Source of the DNA: Oasisia sp. SBJ-2009
Taxonomy: Eukaryota > Annelida > Polychaeta > Sabellida > Siboglinidae
DNA: 64,000 nucleotides
Direction of reading: 5' to 3'
NCBI GenBank assembly: GCA_964017155.1
Contig: OZ024863.1
Location: 42,235,084-42,299,083, forward strand
Part shown: positions 49,074 to 64,000 of the stretch, piece by piece
How the letters are laid out: each line of letters begins with the position of its first letter
How positions within the stretch are numbered: the first letter of the stretch is position 1
The notes under the pieces: generated by a model
Database searches by the model: none
Told to the model about the DNA's origin: nothing
Seen by the model: the letters and a program-made list of their open reading frames with translations, nothing else
Program-made: the position numbers and the translations under genes

Positions 49074-49420
49074 AACTAAAGTTTAATAGTACTGCACGTT
49101 TTTATAGCCATGGCGGTAATTACATAAGCGTTTAATTATTTCTTGTTAATTATTTCCAACAAAACAGGTGTATTCAAATTAACAGAATATCATGAGAATG
49201 ATACTATCTTTGAGTGATCCAAATTTCAGCCAGATATGTCTATCCTAACAAAGGCATAACAGCCGCAGAGTTTGTTCGCTTTTCTTAACGGAGGTAGTTG
49301 CATAAAATATTAATTCATCTGCAATTTGATCTAATAAACATTTTGCGTTCATATTAACATGTTATCTTAAGAATGACATTATCTTCCATCATGCCAAATT
49401 TCAACAAGATCGGTCCATGT
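49074..49420. repeat. Diverged AT-rich satellite (right part)
   Basis: Continues the 46610-47424 repeat after the hAT-like insertion (TTATTTCTTGTTAATTATTTCC, CCAAATTTCAGCCAG). Confidence 0.7.
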
Positions 49421-50089
49421 TAACTAAGGTACATTCCATGAAACGTAACAAATAGTTTGCATCAACTTTGAAGGCCATTTTCTTACTTTGAAGGTTTCTA
49501 CCCGTCACATGTTTGTCAAGCTATAACTTCGACTAGAATCGAGATATCTTTTAGCATGATATATCATATGAAAGCAGAGATTGTGCTCTTTCCAGCGGTA
49601 CTAATCACTCAATTTTAAAAATTACCGACATCCGACCGATTTTGTTAAGATGGGTCACATATATTCTCAACTTCCCCGCCTACCCTATCGAAACAACATA
49701 GACAATTATTCAACAACGCCGAATTTATTAGAAATAAATGGTCAGTCCACTTATATCACTAAATACACGTGCCTTCATTTTTAGGTTCGTGTATGTACAC
49801 CTGTTCTCAACTTCCACGCCAACCAACATAAACGATTTCAGAATAAGGACGACTTCTGCGCTTATTGCCAGAGCTGCTCTGCGGATCGATCTCATTGCAG
49901 TTTCCCCACCACGATCGCCCAAATCAGTCAAAAAAACATATCAGGGCGTCATACGTATCTGAAATAAGTACTATGTGGAGGTGTGTTCGCTAAAAATATC
50001 GCCAACCGCACGCGGATCGGCGCATGCACACACCATCAATCCACTTCTGTTCTGGCAATAAGGATTTTTCCGAGCTTATTTCCAGAACA
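49421..50089. other. Intergenic DNA, nothing recognised
   Basis: Short frames on both strands at 49730-49960 show no family resemblance. Confidence 0.45.
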
Positions 50090-51360
50090 GCTCTGGCAAT
50101 AGTCTAAGCTTAAAAAGATATGTCTTTAGACATCATATAAACATAGAAAGTGTCCCAGGGGCAAGACTGTTCACAGGCAGTTCATTCCATGGCATAGTCG
50201 TGGTGTTTCTGCGCCAAGTGCCCAATCGCCAACATACTTTTTGTTATGCCTTGGTGCAGTGTTGGCGCATAGTTCTGACGTAGGCGTCCGTCAAGCTTTC
50301 GTGGTTGAATAAGTACTGCAAGATAAGGCGCCAAATCATTCATGCGTTTTTGTCATTACACACATCTTGAACACATTTCGGTTCTCAACCGGCAGCCAAG
50401 CAACACTGGTGTTATGTGGCCAGGTATACTGGTGCGTGTTATAAGGCTGGCTGCATTGTTCTAGCCACGCTGCCACGTGCCGAGCTGTCTGGAATAACGG
50501 TATGTTATGCAAGAGTGCTTTGCAGTACTATATGCGAGAGGTAACGAAAGCAATGACCGCACGTTTCGTAGCTTCAATTGTTAGATAGTGCCGTATTAAA
50601 TGTTAAATCTTGTATTTTTGACAGACTGTATAGATGATAGTTACATACAGCACATAGGCTTATAGCAGTCACATGATCTGTCATCGACTGATGTTGGCCC
50701 ATGTGAATTCCCAAATTCCTTATGCGGTTTGATAGTGAAATGGTATGGTCTCCAATTGTGAAGGCGCAACCACCGTACATCCTCAGGTGATGTTTTGACG
50801 TAAAGATCAACATCTTAGTTATTTGATCATTACAATTGTAGTTTCAGCATGCGCAGCGCAGGGTCTGACTTCCCCAATGCAGTCTGTGAGTCGCCTCGCA
50901 GTTTCCACTTGGTCGCCTGGTGTGGAGGATTGTACGACGCATAATAATTGAATGTCGTCGGCAAATGTATGGATTTTAGTCCATGTCATTTCAATATTTG
51001 CTGTATTGGAGAGGTGTGTAGGGTGAACATAACTGGTCAAAGGACCGAGCCATGTGGCACACCACTCTTATCGAGGGCACCAGCTATGTCATGCGGAACA
51101 CGCAGTAGAGCTGTGTCTTTACTGCGAAGCATCTTATATACTGATTGGTATTCTTCATGCAGCCCATTCAATGTGAAAAGGTCAGGCAAACGAAGAACTG
51201 CAACTTTCGCCAGCCGACGAATACTATATTTGAGTCTGTTCTGTAGTTAACAGCTCTGTCGAGAGCGTCGGATTTCACAAGCAGTTTTACTATTGCTCTT
51301 CTCAAAGTGACCGGAAATAGTTCTTGCCTAAACTTGTTGTTCACTATTGCCATTAGATGA
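50090..51360 (-). pseudogene. Non-LTR (L2-like) reverse transcriptase relic
   Basis: Minus-strand frames in order: RRAIVKLLVKSDALDRAVNYR (51300), NGLHEEYQSVYKM and GVPHGSVL (51160-51050), FADDIQLLC (motif C, about 50970), FTIGDHTISLSNRIRNLGIHM (50770) with CNYHLYSLSKI, and C-terminal pieces LPVENRNVFKMCVM and GDWALGAETPRL. The region between fingers and motif B is shortened. Several stops and frameshifts. The phrase set resembles L2/Jockey-like elements. Confidence 0.75.
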
Positions 51361-51382
51361 GGAATGTGTAGACCTACTGTTT

Positions 51383-51669
51383 ACATACTTACTTTTCCTC
51401 TTCGTCCCCAGTGGTACATAAGGCCACAACAATCTTTCGATTGTTGTAGTTTCCGTAACATAATTTGTTTTAAAGGGTGGGGTTGTTAGCCCCACGCTCA
51501 ACCCCCAACCTGGAGGACCCGGTGCTGGGTTTCGTCTGGTCCCTCCCCTGAGACCTGCCCGGCTTGGTTAAACCTGCCAGGGGCTTAAGTCCCCGCCGGT
51601 ATAGCTGCCAGAGTCCTTGAGACACGCAAGCCTCCTCACCACCAACAAGGTACCAGCACAGAGAGGAAG
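51383..51669. mobile_element. 287-bp insertion with 13-bp target duplication (SINE-like)
   Basis: AGACCTACTGTTT flanks it exactly (51370-51382 and 51670-51682). The body is GC-rich and starts its conserved part at GGTGGGGTTGTTAGCCCC, unlike the surrounding AT-rich DNA. A 13-bp duplication suggests target-primed retroposition, but no A-rich tail or clear pol III boxes were seen. Confidence 0.75.
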
Positions 51670-51682
51670 AGACCTACTGTTT

Positions 51683-52034
51683 GGTACTGTTTTGTTTTGC
51701 AGGTAAAAATGTATTTACAGCAAAAATAGACCCCCAAAAATACATCATCTTGTCAGAACTAATTTGCCTAATGGAAATGCCATAAAATTTTCTATGGAGC
51801 CAATGCAAAAGACCACAGAACATTTCGAATAGTGAGACAAAACCTTAAATAAATAGCCCGTAATTTAATGTAATTTTTTATACCCAAACAAAATTTAAAT
51901 ACACTGCACTTTCTTTATCTACAAGGTCATATCAACAGACTGATAACAACATGATTTGCCAGTAGCCACACTGAATAGATCTATATGACACAATATGACA
52001 TCATTACCAACTGCCATTACATGTATCATTGTCA
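51683..52034. other. AT-rich intergenic DNA
   Basis: No gene or repeat recognised. Confidence 0.5.
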
Positions 52035-52037
52035 CTC

Positions 52038-52478
52038 TCAGTTCATGCAGTTGCCTCTGCCTTTTTGGTACTCTTCAAGGGCCTTCGTGGTTGCTGCTTT
52101 GGCACTATTAATTAAGTCTCTGCCCACTTTCACCTCGTAGCAACACTGGCCCATATTCTGCAGTGAGTTACGCCCTACAGCCAGGAGAGCCTCCTCTCTC
52201 TCTCCCCAGCTGATTGCGAAATTTTTCTTTATGTGCCTCATCATGGAAAATACTCTTTCGCAATCCGCTGTATAAACCGCTGCGATAACTTCCGCTGTCC
52301 TCACGGAGAAGACTGCCAAGAAATATGAATAGAAATCAACGGAAATAATATTTTTTAATATTTTATGAAATTCCGTGAGGTTCTGGGAACGTCCCGGGAG
52401 TCGGGAGTTCCAGAAACAAGCTATACAATCCGTGAGACTCCCGGGAATTCTGGGAGGGTTGGCGACACTGTGATACAT
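52038..52478 (-). pseudogene. Possible hAT transposase C-terminal exon
   Basis: The open frame contains VIAAVYTADCERVFSMMRHIKK, resembling the hAT dimerisation motif (x-A-D-C-E-R-x-F-S). The rest is not recognisable, and the first 40 codons come from a CCCGGGAGTCTC-rich inverted-repeat segment (52370-52470) that looks like a transposon end. Could be a chance match. Confidence 0.4.
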
Positions 52479-53034
52479 ATCTATCTACATTATGCTATCG
52501 TTATTCCACCTACCGACGACCAGCTGAAGTCTACAGCTACATTAACACATGTACTGAAGAAAAAAACAATGTGTCGCTCACTGTAAAGTAGCTAGTTGTC
52601 CTGGTGGGATACTGATGCTGCCATATGTCAACGACCGCGCATTGGCATCTGCTTCATCGCCAGACATGTTGAAACTAGTCGTCTTAATTGTTGCAAACGT
52701 ATGCACGCACCCACGCACGACACACGCACTTCACACCATTGCCTTCAAACGCAAAATTCCCGCAGCGACGCCTCGAAATTACTTTCAAGAAACTGACATC
52801 CCTTGCCAGCGTTCCCTGGCGCGGCGTTAGTGATAGCGCCAAACCGGAAGACGTCAAGCCCACTGTGACGTCACGACTACGCCGCCGACACGCCACCTCT
52901 CGCGCAGTTGCAGTAGCATTTCTGGCAACGTCATATTTAAAGATGGCGACTTCGATGATCGAAATGAACCGGGCGAACAGCGTTCTTTCTTGTCCTTGTC
53001 CTTACTTGTGCGAGCGTATTTAGCCAGAAGGTAT
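52479..53034. other. Intergenic DNA, nothing recognised
   Basis: GC-richer than average between 52700 and 53000, without a recognisable product. Confidence 0.45.
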
Positions 53035-54077
53035 ACACACGCACACGCACACGCACACGCACACGCACACGCACACGCACACGCACACGCACACGCACAC
53101 GCACACGCACACGCACACGCACACGCACACGCACACGCACACGCACACGCACACGCACACGCACACGCACACGCACACGCACACGCACACGCACACGCAC
53201 ACGCACACGCACACGCACACGCACACGCACACGCACACGCACACGCACACGCACACGCACACGCACACGCACACGCACACGCACACGCACACGCACACGC
53301 ACACGCACACGCACACGCACACGCACACGCACACGCACACGCACACGCACACGCACACGCACACGCACACGCACACGCACACGCACACGCACACGCACAC
53401 GCACACGCACACGCACACGCACACGCACACGCACACGCACACGCACACGCACACGCACACGCACACGCACACGCACACGCACACGCACACGCACACGCAC
53501 ACGCACACGCACACGCACACGCACACGCACACGCACACGCACACGCACACGCACACGCACACGCACACGCACACGCACACGCACACGCACACGCACACGC
53601 ACACGCACACGCACACGCACACGCACACGCACACGCACACGCACACGCACACGCACACGCACACGCACACGCACACGCACACGCACACGCACACGCACAC
53701 GCACACGCACACGCACACGCACACGCACACGCACACGCACACGCACACGCACACGCACACGCACACGCACACGCACACGCACACGCACACGCACACGCAC
53801 ACGCACACGCACACGCACACGCACACGCACACGCACACGCACACGCACACGCACACGCACACGCACACGCACACGCACACGCACACGCACACGCACACGC
53901 ACACGCACACGCACACGCACACGCACACGCACACGCACACGCACACGCACACGCACACGCACACGCACACGCACACGCACACGCACACGCACACGCACAC
54001 GCACACGCACACGCACACGCACACGCACACGCACACGCACACGCACACGCACACGCACACGCACACGCACACGCACA

Positions 54078-54080
<3 letters not shown>
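53035..54080. repeat. Pure (CACACG)n hexanucleotide array, about 174 units
   Basis: About 1045 bp without a visible interruption. Open in all frames, giving Thr-Arg, His-Ala and Val-Cys repeats that are not proteins. Alternating purine-pyrimidine throughout. Confidence 0.98.
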
Positions 54081-54131
<51 letters not shown>

Positions 54132-54145
54132 TATATACAGTGCTG

Positions 54146-54225
<80 letters not shown>

Positions 54226-54343
54226 AGTGTATACATTTTATATATACATATATTAATATATTATTATATATATACATACATATATGTATATATAAATTGG
54301 TACCCCGTCCCCTCACTTTTAAAACCACATCGACGCCCCTGCT
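54081..54343. mobile_element. (AT)n tract plus right end of a second hAT-like element
   Basis: (AT)n at 54081-54125 and 54148-54222 leads into AAATTGGTACCCCGTCCC, then CACTTTTAAAACCAC, then ATCGACGCCCCTG. This is the reverse complement of the first 55 bp of the element at 47425. The left end was not found, and the long hexanucleotide array may have expanded inside this element. Confidence 0.7.
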
Positions 54344-56007
<1,664 letters not shown>

Positions 56008-56171
56008 ATTCAAATAAATACACAATACGCATTAACGACAACAGTCGTATTCAAATAAATACACACTATTTATTTATCGGCAACAGTCGTATTCAAATAA
56101 ATACACACTATTTATTTATCGGCAGCATTCGTATTCAAATAAATACACACTATTTATTAACGGCAATAGTC
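56008..56171. repeat. 42-bp tandem repeat, about four units
   Basis: ATTCAAATAAATACACAC with TATTTATTTATCGGCA forms the unit. Downstream of the secreted-protein gene. The units carry AATAAA hexamers on the minus strand. Confidence 0.9.
56153..56158 (-). promoter_or_regulatory. Candidate polyadenylation signal of the EGF/Sushi gene
   Basis: AATAAA on the minus strand, about 285 bp after the stop codon. Other copies lie in the adjacent tandem units, so the true site is uncertain. Confidence 0.35.
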
Positions 56172-56207
56172 TTTATATTGACTTGCCTGTATACAACTAG
56201 TGGCAGT

Positions 56208-56306
56208 GACGACAACACACGTCCGATACCACGCCACACAGACGACAACACACGTCCGATACCACGCCACACAGACGACAACACACGTCCGATACCACGC
56301 CACACA
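56208..56306. repeat. 33-bp minisatellite, three exact units
   Basis: GACGACAACACACGTCCGAT plus ACCACGCCACACA three times, in the probable 3' untranslated region of the minus-strand gene. The multiple-of-three unit creates a small repetitive frame on the plus strand, judged spurious. Confidence 0.95.
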
Positions 56307-56442
56307 GACGACAAGAACGTCGCCTCGCAAGTGTTTCAGTTCGTTCAGAAGATCGTGTAACATAACATTCTGAACAGTCTGCTGCTACGTCTATAGTTCT
56401 ACTGGCTGACAGTCAGCGAGGTGTCCGGTTTTTTCTTGAGGT

Positions 56443-63157
<6,715 letters not shown>

Positions 63158-63285
63158 CTCTACGGAATCTTCAGCTTCGTTGTCGCAGTCAGCCAACGGC
63201 CGTAGAATCGTCGATATGCAGGCTCACTGCGCACGCGGGCTCTTTTATCGTCCTGCCCTTGTCGCAGCCTCACCGCCCCGGATCG
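63158..63285 (-). promoter_or_regulatory. Candidate core promoter of the EGF/Sushi gene
   Basis: On the minus strand a GC box (GGGGCGG, near 63280-63274) is followed by a TATA-like GATAAAAG at 63249-63242, about 85 bp before the ATG. Transcription starting about 30 bp further on, near 63212, would leave a leader of about 55 nt. Position and composition fit a promoter; it is untested. Confidence 0.5.
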
Positions 63286-63837
63286 TGATCGGCTCTCTGG
63301 CGCCAGTTCCGGTCGTGCTGGGACGTCTGTCAACCTGTCACGTGACACATTGTTTCCGCCAGGCAAGATCGAGCGCGATGTATTGCTGCCAGCATTTGCA
63401 TAATTATGCCTGCCCGGTAATAACATATGCACAGTGCGCCTAATTAACCACCGCTACGAAGGTTGTGGGAACGCTTTCCCGATGTGTCGAGGGGCATTGT
63501 TGTTGTTGGGACTAGTAATAGTGTGACCCTGTATGGGTTCGCCTCGGTGACGCATCGGACTGAGCGCGCTGATGTTGTTTCTAGGCCATTCCACCGTATT
63601 CAGTTCCCATACGTCGAGTCAGTGTCATCCAATTTAAGTGCGGTCTGGTCACGGGTTACAGTTGTCCGTGACCTCGTGAAACACCTGTGTCGGTAAGGAA
63701 CCACAGAGACCAGAGTGTCCTGGACGACTCAGCAGGAATCGTTTGTTAACATCTTTGGAACCCGGATATCCGTGATGAATGCATTCCTCGTGTTAACGGA
63801 TTTTCGCACACCCCCGCAGAGTGTAACTGTTCAACGC
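63286..63837. other. Intergenic DNA upstream of the EGF/Sushi gene
   Basis: GC-richer than the rest, with short frames and no recognisable product. Confidence 0.45.
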
Positions 63838-64000
63838 GGTGATAATGATTTATGCATGCTAGTCCGACCAAAACTTGAATATGTCTCTCCTATATGGAAT
63901 CCACACACCACTACCCAAATTAAACATCTTGAAAATGTACAGCACTGTGCAGCCAGATTTGTCAAAAACGACCATCGACGCCAAACGGTCACAACAGACC
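63838..64000 (+). pseudogene. Non-LTR reverse transcriptase C-terminal fragment, cut by the window edge
   Basis: The plus frame reads LVRPKLEYVSPIWNPHT, then IKHLENVQHCAARFVKND. This is the conserved thumb-side segment following the RT domain in CR1/L2-type elements (normally LVRPxLEYxxxxWxP ... IExVQRRAARFV). It continues past 64000; nothing upstream of 63838 resembles an RT, so it is probably 5'-truncated. Confidence 0.75.

Noticed and set aside
52854..54328. 460-codon open frames on both strands across 53-54 kb
   Set aside because: They are translations of the (CACACG)n and (AT)n arrays; all frames are open and no non-repetitive protein is present.
63160..63432. 90-codon reverse ORF just upstream of the EGF/Sushi start
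   Set aside because: Lies in the promoter and leader, different frame, no domain; the splice-supported ATG at 63157 is preferred.

Overview
The window is eukaryotic and almost certainly metazoan nuclear DNA. It has spliceosomal introns with GT..AG ends, very long simple-sequence arrays, tandem satellites, and relics of many transposon families (CR1-like and other non-LTR retrotransposons, hAT, MULE, a TTAA-type DNA element with a THAP relic). This transposon mixture, together with a secreted EGF/Sushi gene, points to a marine invertebrate, plausibly a mollusc. That assignment is inference, not something the sequence proves.

Layout. 1-5.3 kb: AT-rich intergenic DNA with CT- and GA-rich tracts. 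5.3-5.9 kb: decayed reverse transcriptase (RT). 6.5-14.6 kb: the most structured block. A CR1-like element with a 2A-like motif, PHD finger and endonuclease is present on the minus strand (about 9.8-14.6 kb), and a 2158-bp near-identical inverted copy of its 5' half lies at 6923-9080. Both are bounded by (AT)n arrays punctuated by GCGTAA/TTACGC. 15-18.6 kb: no recognisable gene, one (CACCG)n array. 18.6-20.7 kb: minus-strand non-LTR relic with a 300-bp terminal-inverted-repeat element nested inside it, flanked by a perfect 8-bp target duplication. 24.0-24.9 kb: an 830-bp TTAA-flanked element with 105-bp inverted ends and a THAP zinc-finger relic. 26-27.5 kb: satellite-like duplication and a LINE 3' end. 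28-46.4 kb: a plus-strand run of intron-containing transposase pseudogenes (hAT C-terminus, MULE, hAT, MULE, and a DUF7869-like gene that looks nearly intact). A near-complete minus-strand CR1 (about 33.4-38.1 kb) sits inside an intron of the second hAT gene, and a 38 x 34-bp minisatellite has grown out of one of its exons. 46.6-49.4 kb: diverged satellite split by a 1641-bp hAT-like element with an 8-bp target duplication. 50-52.5 kb: LINE relic, a 287-bp insertion with 13-bp target duplication, and a possible hAT C-terminus. 53.0-54.3 kb: a pure 1.05-kb hexanucleotide array.

56.4-63.2 kb (minus strand) holds the one convincing host gene. A four-exon model gives a 355-residue secreted protein: signal peptide, two copies of a roughly 110-residue repeat, an EGF-like domain and a C-terminal Sushi/CCP domain. 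All three introns are phase 1 and the model keeps one open frame throughout. Its introns are filled by long GGT, CGT, AGT, GT, GC/AC and CGGT arrays. The window ends in another RT fragment (63.84 kb onward).

Apart from this gene, essentially everything recognisable is mobile DNA or simple repeat. No tRNA, rRNA, CRISPR array or prokaryotic-style operon was seen. Exon coordinates were worked out by eye from splice dinucleotides, frame continuity and family resemblance; no database search was possible.
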